From Trichuris trichiura (Eukaryota; Nematoda; Enoplea; Trichinellida; Trichuridae): 64,000 nt of DNA. The notes under the pieces were generated by a model. The model had not been told where the DNA came from, searched no databases, and saw only the letters and a list, made by a program, of their open reading frames with translations. The position numbers and the translations under genes are program-made. Where the stretch lies: the NCBI GenBank assembly GCA_037903355.1, contig JBAJFE010000060.1, positions 620,001-684,000 on the forward strand, written 5' to 3'. Shown in pieces: positions 42,388-56,200 of the stretch. Each line of letters opens with the position of its first letter. Within the stretch, counting starts at the first letter, position 1.

Positions 42388-45300
42388 TAATGCATTGCAT
42401 TACTGCTATTCTCATGAGTAATGCGATCAATATTTAAGCGGTATCACTTTTGTTCGATTAAAGCTTCGTTAGCTATGATCAGCCTGCTTCGTGAAAATTA
42501 CTTGACGAATTTCATCAGTGAATTGGTTAAGTTTATGGAAGCTGGCTTAGAAACGACGAAACAAGTCTGTCCTTCTGTACGTTTCTGCAACTGTAGAAAC
42601 GTTTTGTTTGCAGATAGAAATAGGGTATAATTTATTTTTAATTCATTGCAACAACGTGTCGAGACTGTTTAGCAACGCTAATTTCTATCGGCAGTTAAAG
42701 CCTTAGTAATGCCCTCATAGAAAGACGCTACTTGCGGAATCAACCTGCGTTTTAACACACATGAGAATTTTTAAAATTTTTGTCGGCCCTTTTGGATGCG
42801 TCCTCTTCTGTCATTGGCGAATCGGACGGTGTGTAAGCCAAGATTACGGATCATCACCGTCGGTGCTATCGTGTCGCTTTTCAACATTTGATTATAACAG
42901 TTATCTTCCTATTCTAATTTAAAACATTTCTTAAGCGCTGATGCGTCTTTCATATGGCTTATTGTAAGCCAAAGAACTAAACAGTGCGGCAGGTCTAGAT
43001 AGGTGTACTTGCAAATCAAGGTTATTGTAATCACGGTCCGCCTTTTTCAGCTTTAATAAATCGGCATTTTGTGAAAGTGATTTGTTATCATAATTTTCCG
43101 TAGTGAAACATTTGCTTGCATTTCCTGTGTTTAGTATATAAACAAAAGAAGCAGTTGTTAATGTTTTAAGCCATATGATTTTCTATACCCACCAGCATTG
43201 GCGAACCGTATGAAATTATTATGACTTTTTCTTGGCGAGCTGTTCTCAGGTTTTGCCGTTAATTTTCGTAATATGAATTTGCAACTTAGGGAGCTGACTG
43301 GGTCGTATAAAACAGCTGTAAGCACTGAGAAGCCGCCCATTTTTCGCTGTTACTAGCGTGGACACTTTAGCCATTAATTTTTCTGTTTGAAAACGTTTTG
43401 TGGCGCGCAACTCTAAGAGGAAAATTAAAATCGTATTTATTCTCCTCGTTAGTCGTGTTTTGAATATTTTCTTTTCGCGTCTCGCCAAAATAACTTTGAG
43501 CTCCAGTGCTCGTCCGTGCTTGCAAAAGCTGTTACAACATCTGCTTTACATTTTATACCTATTTCAGAAGGAAGATTTTATCTTCGGAATGGCGCTGTCT
43601 TTGTATCCACCATAAACCATTCCACCAAGTAGCGCGAATCGCGCGAACAGGTAACTAGTGAATTAGCATAAGAACTGTCAATCAAAGTAATAAAGGCGAG
43701 CTAGCCCTTAGTACATGCACTTTCTTGGTTGTTTAAAGATAATTATGGTGATGCATCATTTGATAAGAATTTATAAGCGGCAAAATAGCTGAAATAAATT
43801 GCGTCAGCCGCTAGTGACGAAAGGAAAAAATCAGTTGTGATTGTGAGGTTAGGACAGTTGTTCTTATTCTTCCGAATCAACTATGGAAGTAAAGTCACTT
43901 TTTTTGCAAAACAAACTCTTATATTCCGTTTTGAAAATTTTAGATAACGCAGAGAACAGATATGGCTAGAAAACGTAAAAGAGAATTAAGCTGGTGAATA
44001 GCGTTGCATCTGAATTGGAGTCTGCTTCATGTCTGGAATGCGTGGTTAAGAATTACATCTCGTATGCATTGTCTTGTGCTCGCGAAATTTTAAAGTAGCA
44101 AGTCGCTGATTCAGGTGGTCTGCATCAAATCGTTGAGTAAGTACATACCTTTTCGTCCTTGCATCATTGTCTTTTTTGTTTGAAGAAACTGCCCTAATCA
44201 AATCTAGAAAGTTGTTAATCCAATTCCGTTACCGTAACATAAATCACCAGAGACTAATTAGGTTGTTATCTTGTGTTAACTCTCGAGCTGTAAACAGTTT
44301 TCAGGTTGTTTGTTATCTTTTTTTCTCGATTCACTCGTTTCTTCCAGAGTATCCTCTGTATGAGAATAGAAACTAAGTTAGTAAACGTAATTTTACGGAA
44401 CATAACACAATAGTTTAATTCCACTGTTGTTAGGATCAATTTTTGTCCTGTTAAGCTTTCGGTAGGTTGCTCGCCCCGTCGTCAGCACATTGCAACGATT
44501 ATGAGCAGTTGGTCGGGTCGGTATAGTGAATGGCATTTTAAAGCGATAAAAATATAAATCAGTGCAAACGGAAGCTTACATTAGTTTGGCATACTACAGA
44601 AAACGTACATATTGAAAGTAAAAGAGTAAGGAAACAGAAAGATGATCAACTGAGATTGAGTAACAATAGTGATAATGCTTTTCTAGGTCTAAATGAAGTC
44701 CATTTTAAACAGGACAGATTGGTCTTAACAAAGCAGGACTAAGCGTGTATTAATTATTCCAAATTCTGGAAATGTGAAAGCAATAATTAATTTTAATGCA
44801 TGCCGGTTTGGATGTCAACTGAAAGTGGTCTTGCACGCTTTACTTTAAGTCTTTGCGTAACGTGAAGGCTCAGAACGTGCTAATTAAGGGAAGGCGGCAG
44901 ATCAGCACACATAGTAACTAGAGCATTGCAAAGTGCGCGTTTATAATGTCTAAGCAAGTATAGGCTATCTGTCTTATACAGTTTTTTCAGTGATGCAGCA
45001 ACGAAGTCGAAAAAATGGAAGACCTATTGGCTAATTTGAAAAATAAATATCAAAGTTGCCTATGACCTTATGCGCGGTTTCTCAATAGGACACTGTAATC
45101 CGATAGGCATAGTTTGTTTTCCCTTTGTATTTATACAGTTATGTTTTATAAAGGTAATATTTAAATATTTCAAAAAGCTCGCCATCCTTTGACGAGTAAT
45201 GGTAAAGCCTGAAGTCCCGTCTGCCGTACGGAACTCATTTGAAATTGAACTCGAGCGATGCTGCCGTAATTTTACGGCGAATAATTGGTGACATTTTGTA

Positions 45301-48300
45301 TCATAGCTGATCTGCGGTTCACTGCTTTGACCTATTTGGTGTTTCTGTAAGGAAACTTCAAAATGCCCTACCAACAAATGGATGAGCAAATTGTTAGAGA
45401 ATAATACAAGGCACTCAGTCTTCCGTAACATTTTGTATTGCAAAATTGAGACTTTAATTTGGGCGAATGCTGACGGAATAACCGTGTGGCAGTAAGCGCT
45501 TAACGCTCTCTCTTTAGGCTTTTGTAAAAACGTTAAATTTGTAGGCTTCGTAAAATATTAAAAACATACTATCAGGTCAAGCAACACCAAATTTATTGAT
45601 TGGGTAATGCAGGTTTTGTTTCCTTCGAGGGCTAAGTTCTTCGACTACCTTGGTCGTTCTTTTGTCCAACGGAATGCCGTGAAAAATATTTGCATATCCT
45701 CTTCAAGAATGAGCAGCCGTGTAATTGTGCTTATCACGAAAGGTTTATTTTCGTATTGTTACTTCTTGTTTGTTGAATATTGTGGACAAAAAGAGAAGCT
45801 AGCAAAGCGTGCGCTGTTAGTGACGTTAGCGTTAGCTTGTTTTCAAAATTTTGCTTCTACTTCACCTGCAGCGAAGAGTATCTTATTATGCAAAGAAAGT
45901 CGAATCGTAAAAAGTGATGTTTACTTTTAGCCGAGTTGACTTGCGTATTTTTAGGGAAACTCTTCGGAGAGTTTTCTTTAAATCGTTCATTCTTTTGCCA
46001 CGCAACATCTTGCGTGTTGTCAACAAAAATCGTTGGCAAAGACGTCATATACTTTATTTTAGTTTTCTCGCCTAACAGGCGCTACTGACTAACAAGAGCA
46101 TCATTTATGTTGAAGTTTAGTTAATGGTTTGCAAGCTGCTCTTCGTACGTAGTAGCATTAGCGTCTGTGTGACATTGTTGCATTGCTACATGCAATTTAC
46201 TTCTGACTTGAAATTACCGTTAACTCTTTGCTCTGCACGCTAAATGACAAAGCTCATTGGAAGTTCCTTTCGTCTTATGTCCAAATTAGGGCGCATACAT
46301 CTCACACTATTGTTAATCGTCTTGTTATTTTTTAAAATTATTACTTTAAAATCAAAATGCAAAATTATTGATTTTTCGTATTTTTACATAGTGCTATATG
46401 AATCCAGTAATTAATTATTCTCGCTGCAGTTTTGGCTGATACTTTGCAAATAGGAGCGTATTTTTTAAGCGCGCATAGCTGCGAATTTTTTCTGCTGACT
46501 TGCGAAGGCATTCGTTATTTACTTTCTTTTTAAAAAGCTATCTCTAATTGCATGTGTTGCCATCGAGAAAACAGAATTCATTACTTGCTCACCATAGCTA
46601 TGTAAAGAATGTTGGCACTTGAAAGTGAACATAATTCTTTACACGTACGAAGGAAGCGGTTAAACGAGACCGCGGTGGAACATGCACGTTTCATTTTTTT
46701 GAACTGCCAAGTTGTTCTTTGCCAATGCCATTTAAGGAACAGTTGCCGCGAATGCCGCTGCGAACTTGCGCTGCTCGCTCATTACTTCATTCGGGCAGAT
46801 GGTCAGGACTTTTGGAGGCTTTTAGGAAAGGACGGAGGAGGATGACGGCATTTCGAAAATTTTCTAGCCTTTATTTGCTAAGCAAAGCTTTGTGCGAGCC
46901 TGCGCGCTTCAGCCAAACTCCAAACTTTTTGAATGCTTTTAGTGAGTATCCTTTTAGGTCGCCGCTTGAACTCTTGTTACTTATGAATCTGCGAACTGCT
47001 GAAAGTATTCCGCTTTATCTCTGAACACTCCGAACGAAAGCGTTGTGACTTTTTTGTTGCTAGCTATATCGCTAGACGTTTTAAGCTTCGTCTGTTCGTT
47101 TGGGTTAGCGTATATTCGTGCAGATGGGTTTGCCGTATTTCGCACATGTCTCCGCAAGCGGACCAGAAAAGCGCCGTTTGTTTTTCAACTTTTCAGCTTC
47201 AGCAGATAGGCTGAGTCGGAGCATTTTTAAAGGGGGAAATTAAATGGCGGTTGACAAGTCGTGCTGGCTCAATCTTTCGTTGAGTTACAAAAACTGCTTC
47301 AGCGGATCTGATCCACGTTTTTTTCGCAGAATAAGTGTCTGCCACCGTACTTACTGAGCGATCAACCAACTCGACCAATGCACACCAGGTGTTACGCTGA
47401 TTGTGGCAGTCTTTTTCGGAGATTATTTAAATGTCCCTTTCGTAATCTTTCGCTTTTGCCAACATGTCTACTTCGCGGGCTTCGTTTCCTCTGTTGAATC
47501 GTAGTCTCTTCTACAATTCGTTCCGCTTTAAGAAGATTAACTAAAAAAAAGTCTTTTTGAAGCAACTGTTGAGTCATCGTAGTCTTCTGCTCGTAGCGCT
47601 GCCAGATGGCACTGATTCCAGCATATCATAATGTAGTGATGGATGTGACTGGAATTCAGAAATGGTCATAAGAAGTTTTCTCACCAGTTCGTACTTGAAC
47701 AGTTGTCTGCTTTTAAGCTGATTATGATGTTTACTGTGCATACAATGAGCAATTTTTGCAAAAAGCCTACTTTGCGTGCTGCGTGTTATCGTTTCGAAAG
47801 TCGGCATTAGATGTGCAAGTTAGAATACTTTGTCCAACAGAAGTCTGAAAAGCTTAATATGTTTCAGGGTGACTTTTTCATTGGAAAAGAGCCTTTTGCA
47901 GCTTCCAAGTTTCCTCGAGCTAACGGGACAGAAGCAGCAAGATAGCAACAACCTATATTAAATATCTTGTTTGCTCATCTCTGTTACGGCGCGTTTAATA
48001 TGAAACACTAGGCGTCCACTAGAGGCTATGCTCCAGTTGGAAAAAAGAGATGCGTCTGCGCTTTGCATCAGTGGCTTGTAGGCCTGCTCCGACAACATTC
48101 ATGCTCTCAACGTCAAAAGTTTCCTCGAGCCAACTGCTTATCAAGATGTTCCGTGTTTGCTCACCCGACTGCCATTACGGCAGCAGAGGATAAGAAAATT
48201 ACGCTTTCTCCAATAGATTGGTCTTCCTCCGCCTATCTTGCTAGCAAAGCTGGCCCTTTTTCACCAATTCATTATTGTTGTACCATCGAGCACGTATACA

Positions 48301-50269
48301 ATTTGCGCGTTTAGTTAAAATAACTTGTAACATGTTAAGAGGCGGACAGACATGCTTTCTCGACCTACTAATGCGCGTATAAGGCTGCTTCTTTCCTTTA
48401 ATAAGGCACGGATAGGCGGGTATCTCTTCTAGTGTTCGCGAGCGTTAGGCAACAACGTGGCGTTCATCTGGAATTCATCCTTTAATGGGGGCGAGTTGGT
48501 ACCTTTATTTTCCGCTGACTCACATGAATGTGCCTTTCTGACGGAAACGTCACCCAGCTGCTTTGTCGGCCGTGATAAATAAAATCAGGTGGGACCAGCT
48601 GGCAGTAGGTCCGTCCTTGCGCTAAGTCGTCCATCCCTTGTTAGAGTGACGACCAGTTGGAACGGATAAAACGGCTGTTGCAATTGAAAGAGCCTACTTT
48701 TCAGATTCAAAATGAACAAAATCGTCCGAAATTGGACGGAGGCTGTTCCCAGTTTTGCACGTATAATTTGAAGCAAACTTTAGTATCCGGCCGCGCACCG
48801 GAAGAATCATACGCTTCGTTTGCGGAGCGTCATAAATTTCCGTTTGAAAAAAAGGCGCTCGCCTTCGCTGGCGCTCCACTGCTCTTGTGCGGTTTGAAAA
48901 AGGTGATAAGCTTTCCAACTGGACGGCGGAACGTCTTGGACGAATTAGTCATCATTCAACCTGACTGTGTTGACGTTGGCTATCGGTTGTAACGGTGACT
49001 GTTGGCAGGGCAAATACAGACCATTGCAGCCGGGATGACTTGCATCATCCTTGCCAGCATGGTTGGCAAAAATTTGCGAAACAGTTTTTTCCTTTAAAAT
49101 AAAGACGTCTTATGCGATGAACCTTAAACGCATTGACAATTGGCGTTGCATTTTCTGTTTACCAGGCAAAAATGACACTGGCTGATTGCTCTAATTTTCC
49201 TTAGCAAGAATTGTTGTTTGCCATTTGGAATATTTGGGGGGCGCTATTGGCGCAGCAATTTTCCCGTCCTTTAGCGAAGGGCAGAAAAAGGGTCTCCTCG
49301 CACTTTCACCGAAACTTGTTTTGCGGTTTGAAGTCGGGGAATGTTCGGATGGCATCCGCCAATGTTGTTGGAATAGTTTGGAAGGAATTTTGGTTGCTTT
49401 TTTTTCTAAATAGCGAAATTCAGTATTGACAAAGCAGAAGTTTCGTCGAGTCGAAAGCAAAGCTGCTCAGGGTCGGAAAAGAAGCTGAAAGAACGATTTC
49501 AGTTTAGCCGGAGCTAGAGCGCGCGCGTAACTGCTTCGAGGACGACAACGAAGGCATTTATCAAGAGTAGCAGCTGCCTGCCGGCTGGTTTGACGGAACC
49601 TATCAAGTCGAGCCACACGGAAAGAACATGACGGCCGGTTTCCGAAACTCGTCCGCCGCTGGGCAAACATGCAGCCTTCTTGTTTTGCATACTCATAACT
49701 CAGAATTTCTCTCCTTCTAGCTGTTGCCAAACGCGAGTGCCTTGGCCGACAAGGCACTTGTGGACAGGGGGTACCCGTTGACGCGCGCCCAGTCAAGCTT
49801 GTCCGCAACTGGCATTCCTTGTTGGCTAGACGGCAAATCTTCCTTTTCATAACAGTAGACTTTAAGAGCAATGCAGCTCGCGTAAACAACGAGTCAATCA
49901 AGGAACGGGTCGTATAGATTGTAGCCAAAGGAAAGGGGCATCTTCAATTTTTCAGTCCAGTCGCTCGCGTGTATGCATTGCAGTTGTTTTTTGTGTAGTC
50001 ATTTTTAAACTTTGCCGGCTGTGACACCCAGGGTGGCCAATCTGTTTACTACTTTTCCACTTGTCGGCTATTGGTTGACTGAGGAGCGCGGCGCGTTGTT
50101 TTGTATTGCGGTGCCACAGTTTTCCCAACGATTGCAGCGCCCTCAGTGTTACTTGAGTCGCCTGCATCGGGCTGCCGTAGCGCAGTCGTCACCGTTGTCG
50201 GCCGTGAGCAGCTCTTACATTCGTTCGGCCTACTGCCTGAACACTGCCTGAATTTGTCCACGCTGCCAA
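42388..50269. other. 7.9 kb without a demonstrable gene
   Basis: T-rich on the plus strand, like the sense strand of introns in this window. Many open frames exist (for example 45607-45930, 46609-47024 and 48657-48992 plus, 49467-49928 minus) but none has splice sites that extend it, a signal peptide or a recognisable domain. It may be the upstream region or a 5' UTR intron of perlecan. It holds one Penelope fragment (45307-45409). Confidence 0.45.
45307..45409 (-). mobile_element. fragment of a Penelope-like element terminus
   Basis: About 100 bp diverged from the outer terminal block of the element at 19878-21773. The best kept part is AAACTTCAAAATGCCCTACC followed by AA(A/C)GGATGAGCAAATTGTTAGAGA-like sequence. 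No hammerhead-like core is kept here. Confidence 0.7.
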
Positions 50270-53200
50270 ATGTGCATAATTTTTCTATTTGGAAAGGCTC
50301 TAGTCTTCCAGTTGCTGTTGCTCTCCTATGGCGAGTCGACCGACTATCGCTACTCGTCAGTGTCTTCAGGTGAGGAGATCAATTTGCAGATCGTCTCTCC
50401 CTTTGACAGCAGCTTCAATTGACCAAACTATTCGTTGCTGCTAGGCATCTTTTGATCCCTGAAAACAAGCACCTAACTGGCAGTCAATTCCCATGTAATA
50501 AAATGATGCGCGTCAACTATGACGTCATTGCAGTACGTAATACGAGACCCCTTGGGCTCTGCTTCCTCTTAAAAGTTGCTTGTAAAGAAAAAGTCAAATT
50601 TTAAGAGCTAACAATACTATTAAGTCTGCTGTGTATCAATTTTACAAAACTTACCACATTTGTGCGGTAGATGGATTGTAAGCATATTCGCGTAAGTCTT
50701 CCTAGAGCCCACTGACCCCGTATCACAAGGTTTCTATGCTGTTTTCTACATTGTTAGGATACGTATGCTGCCATTAGTTGGCTGACTTGGCGTTACGTTA
50801 TTATTTTATGCATTGTGTTTTTGCGGCAACGCGGATTAACCAAGGAGGTAACTTTAGCGCGCGCGTTGGTTCTTTCCCGTTAAATTGCATGCGCGCTGAT
50901 GCTGAACCGCCCAATGATGAAAATGATCCCCGTTTGGACCATCGCTTAGGACTGATCATGAGACATGGAACCTCTGCTTTTGAGTGCAGTTGCGAGAGCC
51001 GTTGCTGATAAAACGCCTACTATAATTTGTCGCGCCCAACCGAGTTGTAAGCTCGGCTGCCTACTAGTGGCCAATCGTAGACGAGTAGGCGAGACTGCTT
51101 CAAGCTGTTCCCAGTTCGTTCACCTACGCCTGTCGGTCCATGCGCAATAGGCACTTTGAATAATAAAAAAAAGTAGTCGGCTGTTTGATTGATGTTCGTG
51201 GAAAAGCGTCCAGCTGAGAACGACCAGACATGTCACGCCTGTTTTTGGTCGCCTAATCACCAAGCGGTCGTTTGAATTTGCATAAGTTCAATATGCAAAA
51301 GAAGAAAAGTATTTTTGCCAGTAGCCAACCAAGCGTATGCATTTAACGAAAGCTCGTTAGCATCGCGCTGCGACAATGAGGGTGGGTTTAATATCTTTCT
51401 TTATTGTGGACAATGGGCATTTGAAAATTTTTAGTCCGTAATATGGTTGCATCGTCCGAAAAGTTTTGATTTGTTTTTTTCCTGCACCGACGTTTATCGT
51501 GATTGGTATTTCATTTAAAAATTAGGCTGAACCAACATCTAACGTCGTCATCATTATTCTTTCACCCGCATGACCAGCAGAACTGTGACTGACGCTCATA
51601 TGGTTGACGAACTTACTAATTGCTTTCATTTCTCACGCGTTCTTTTGATTCTGTACGAAATCAAAAATGGGACCGTGAAGTGTTAAACGGGTCAAGGATG
51701 CTCTTCTATCTTAGGCGACCCTCCGCTTGACTGTTGGCTTCTTTTGGAGCCATTTGCTGGAGCAAGCACCGTATGTGCACTTCTGAAAACGTTGACGGTA
51801 TAGTTGAGTCGGAAGATTGTTTCGCTGTCTTGTCAGCCCATTTTGGGGTGGCAAGATGTTTTGCATTAATTTTACTTCGCCACGCGACAGCGTTTGTCAG
51901 CGTCCTACAAAGTATAGCGGTCGGCTTACTTTTACGCATCAACTGCCGCTGTACGCAGGTGTCAACATTATTGTAAAAGGACATCCCGAAAATTACTACA
52001 CCAGATTAACCCATGCGCTTCATAGTTTGTCTATGCGAAATGTCTCTTAGCCTTATTCCGATGGGCGACAGGTGTCTATCCGTCACGTGGCGTCGTTCGG
52101 AAATTCGTACCCTTTTTTGTCCTTGTTATCTATTGACCGGAAGTAGTGCAAGGCTTCTGCTTTCTTCCGCCACGAAGAGACTGGCAAAGTTCCTTCATTC
52201 CGGCTACATTCCTTTTATAGTTATTTTTAACTAACTTGGCTAGTTCATTGCAGTCTGCCGCACCGCTTTCATTTGTAAATAATTAATCATATCAAGAAGT
52301 CAGTTTGAACTTACGTGATATTTGGAGTTCAGATTTTTCAGCTGGATGTCACTTGGTACCACTTGGCTCGAAAGTAGTCGAGGCCGGATGTTCCTACGTG
52401 ACGTCATTAATGTGTGTATGTGCGCGCTAGCGCACAGATTCCCAATGAAGAATCAGTCGTCTTAGCATGTGCATGACTAATTAGGTTTTCTCTTCCTTTC
52501 AGACAATCAGCTACCGGATGTAAACTTTGTGGGAGCTGCCGACTATGGGAATGACAGTAAGTGCAAATGGCAATTGCTCTTATAAATTGCGCATGTGCCA
52601 CTTATTGGCATCGCCGGTATTGCCCCAATGCCGCGGGCTCTATGAGCTGCCGTAACGACTCTATTTAAAGTTTCGGCAGATTGCTTTAATATAATTTGTT
52701 GGATAATTGCTTTTGGCATCTGCTGTTTGTTAAACGCTTCGGGTAACGCTTTGCGCTTATGCTGCATAAGGCTGCGATTTATATAGCTCACGTCCTCATG
52801 GCAGCGAAACAAATTCTTAATGAAGCCAATGCTAAAAGCGATTTAAACGAAGGCTGCATTATTATTTCTAATGATTAACATCCATAGTTGGAAAATTGAC
52901 TTTTAAGTCAAGTTTTTCAACAACTGCTGCATGGTATACGCAATGCGAGCACGTTGATGGGTGAATGCGCGTTATTTATAGTACGCGAAACTTGTTCGCG
53001 GTTTAAAATAGCGATTTTTCGGGATTCGATTGCTGTATTTCTTCTTTTTCAGCTTTTGCATTACTTTTCGTTTGTTTTTTGGGCTTGTCGGTGCAGCATC
53101 TGCAGATTTGGGCCATTTGTTAACGCTAACCATTACCGCTTTTCAAATGAGCCTTTTAAAAATACAGTGCTGATTACGAGCTGGAAGAAAGCCAGGTAAC

Positions 53201-56200
53201 TCACGCTTTAAAAATTAACATACTGCCATGCTTGGGTTCAAAATGAATGGATTGAAATGGTAAGGCGAATACGCACGGCTTTAACTTGGAGCTCCGTCTC
53301 TGCCTGCTTCTGCCTTTTTTGTGGGAAACAATTTACCTAATATGGTAATAAAGCATATAAAAATTTTGTAGGAAATTCAGATCAATTCATCGAAGTATAT
53401 CCGGACGTGCAAACAGTCAGACAAGGTGGCAGGGTAGTGTTTGAATGTCGCCCTCACAACATCAATCAGCGCATTCGTATGAACTGGCGGCGACTGGACG
53501 GAATGCTGCCGCCAAAGGCCATAATTCAAGATGGCCGCCTTATCATCCCCGATGTAATGCCTCAAGATTCCGGCGTCTACCTATGCAAAGCAAGTAGCTA
53601 CTTTACTCCAAAAGAAGCCGAGGGTCGACTCGAAGTTCAAAGCGGTACTGCGTTTTGTTGATCGCTGCCGCGCCGCCTCTCTTCTTCATGTTGTGTCCAT
53701 TCCGTAGATAGTAACGGCGACGGAGGAGTTAGAGAACAAATTGGAGTCGGCCGTTGCCTGGACGGAGAAGCAACTTGCCAGAACGGAGAATGTGTCAAAC
53801 GAGAGTACGTATGCGATGGACAACGCGACTGTCGAGATGGCTCAGACGAGTTTAACTGCCGTACGTTTTTTGAAATGTTGACATTATCTACGAAATGTAC
53901 AGAGTGCGTACGTACCTTACAGTTGGCCAAATTTCAGAGAACAGCCCAGCTTTTTTCCTAATAATTCGTAGTTGTCCCATCAGAGTGGGCTTGTACCTAC
54001 ATCAATTTTTCATGAAGTGCTGAGTTTGAAAAGCCTTTTTAATGGTTAGAAACGTTGAAAGCTCCGTTTCTTGAACATCCCGAATTTCGCGAGGTAATAA
54101 TTGTCCCGATTTTCAGCGGCACCGCAGGCTTGCGAGCCGAATGAATTCCAGTGCAACAACCGAAACTGCGTGCAGAAGATGTGGTTGTGCGACGGTGACG
54201 ATGACTGTGGCGATGGAAGTGATGAGCAGAACTGCGGTATTGAAATTATTTGCATAAATCAAATGTAAACATTCCAATATTTCTGCATACCACGCTGCAG
54301 GTGTACGTCAACCCGGGGAAGCTTGTGCACCCTATGAATTCCAGTGCAAAACGCAAATGCAATGCGTTCCAGCCAGTTTTCAATGTGACGGTCAGAACGA
54401 TTGCGTCGACGGTTCCGACGAAATTGGTTGCAGTACGCATTCCATACTATTTCGTGATTCCTTTCTTTTACGCGCTGACTGGTTAAGCACCACCGGTTTG
54501 CGTTGAGCCGCCACAAAGAGAAATCTCTGTTCGCTGTGGTAATACCGTTCAGATGTCGTGCAGAGCCGTAGGTGTTCCGGTGCCATACATAAATTGGCGA
54601 TTGAATTGGGGACCCACCTGCGGACCTCCGAGATGTACACAATCAACCGACCAAGGTCTTGGAAAGCTGACTATCCGCAACGCCAGGTGATATTCCTATT
54701 CATCCATTTATAGTCAGTTTTATTTATTTTTTAAAAACTAACTGTTATTGGTTAAGATGACGAAAGCATGACTTTTTATCACTGCGAAGCTTTTAAATTT
54801 TAAATGGTTTCAAGGCGACATAAGTACAGCGCATATGTAAGTTTGATTAAGCCAGTATATGAATACTTAATTGTAGCTAATTCTGCTCATGCCGGTGTGC
54901 TCGATCGGCTTAACGAAGTAGGCAATTGCCGCCTTAAATTACATTTTAGGACAATATTTTCATTAATAAGAAATTAAGCGTATATGTTTCAAAGAACTTT
55001 AACCTCAGCGCGAGAACATTGTTTTAACACAAATTCATTGCATATTTAAGCATGGCTGCTTGCTCATCTATTTTTTACTTATTATTTAAAATTTTTCCTC
55101 ACCGTTTAAGAGGTCCACATCTTCTCTTTAAATTATAAGTGAATTTATGCGTGATATATACTAAATAGAACTGTACGAAAGTGGCAACTCGATTTTGTCT
55201 TCCTAACATAAAACTGTGTTTATTTGCTTGTTTTGTGTTTCTTCATTAGGCGTGACTGAGAGTAAAGTTTACATCATATGAACTTAAAGAGAAAATGTCT
55301 GTTTTGTAGTGAAATTGATCAAGGTGCGTACACCTGCGAGGCAATCAATAGTAAAGGAAGAATTTTGGCTACACCGGATGCAATTCTTACGGTCACTTGT
55401 CCTGGAGTCGCAGGCTGTAGTTCAGCTGGCTCCGTCGGACCTGACAGAAGAACCGGTGGCTGCCAGTGCAAGGTAAAATCTTTGCATTTTATGGGCCGCT
55501 AAAGTTTTTATGAATGTAACCACGCAATAGCGTAATAATCGTCGCAGTTGATTACTACCATAGAATTTATGACGAATAAGTGGCAATGGTTCTTGGCTTA
55601 TCTTTTATCGTTGGCCTACTATTAATATCTGTCAATTATTTAGTCCATTATGTTTCGTATTATCATATGCCTTCTATTAATAGTCGCCGACTGTTTCAGT
55701 ACTTTAAATTTGTTTATTGCGATTTATTTATTTTTTCCTCGAATGTGGGAGGTCGCTATTGGTTTTGCAACTGGCGTTTGCATTTTAAGCACTTTACAAC
55801 GGGTCCAAACTGTGATCGGTGCACAACGGACGCGTTTTATTTAAGTCCCAGAAACCCGCACGGTTGCATTCAATGCTTTTGTTCTGGAGTTACCATGAAC
55901 TGCGGAAGCACGACGTGGCATCGAACTCAGGTTTGTTAGTAGCTGCTTTGAGCTTTCTTCTTGAAAATGCAACTCTTGCAGGAACGTTTGACTTTCACTT
56001 CCGATCCGCAAGGAATTGCTTTGTGCGATTTCGCGGAAAGAAGGAAGGATACGTCTCCACGCGTCACCATGCAGCCTTACGGTTATGTAACGTCGACCGA
56101 ACGATTTCCGGAAGCGATGTATTGGTGCTTGCCTTCCAGAATGCTCGGCAACAAGGTGAGCTTTGTTGCAGTTTTATCCCGTGCCAAAAAAAATGAATTG

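Noticed and set aside
48657..48992. Plus-strand 111-codon open frame.
   Set aside because: Overlaps an equally open minus-strand frame, no splice sites or domain, composition not distinctive.
49467..49928. Minus-strand 153-codon open frame.
   Set aside because: Basic, low-complexity translation without recognisable domain; lies in T-rich upstream DNA with other overlapping frames.
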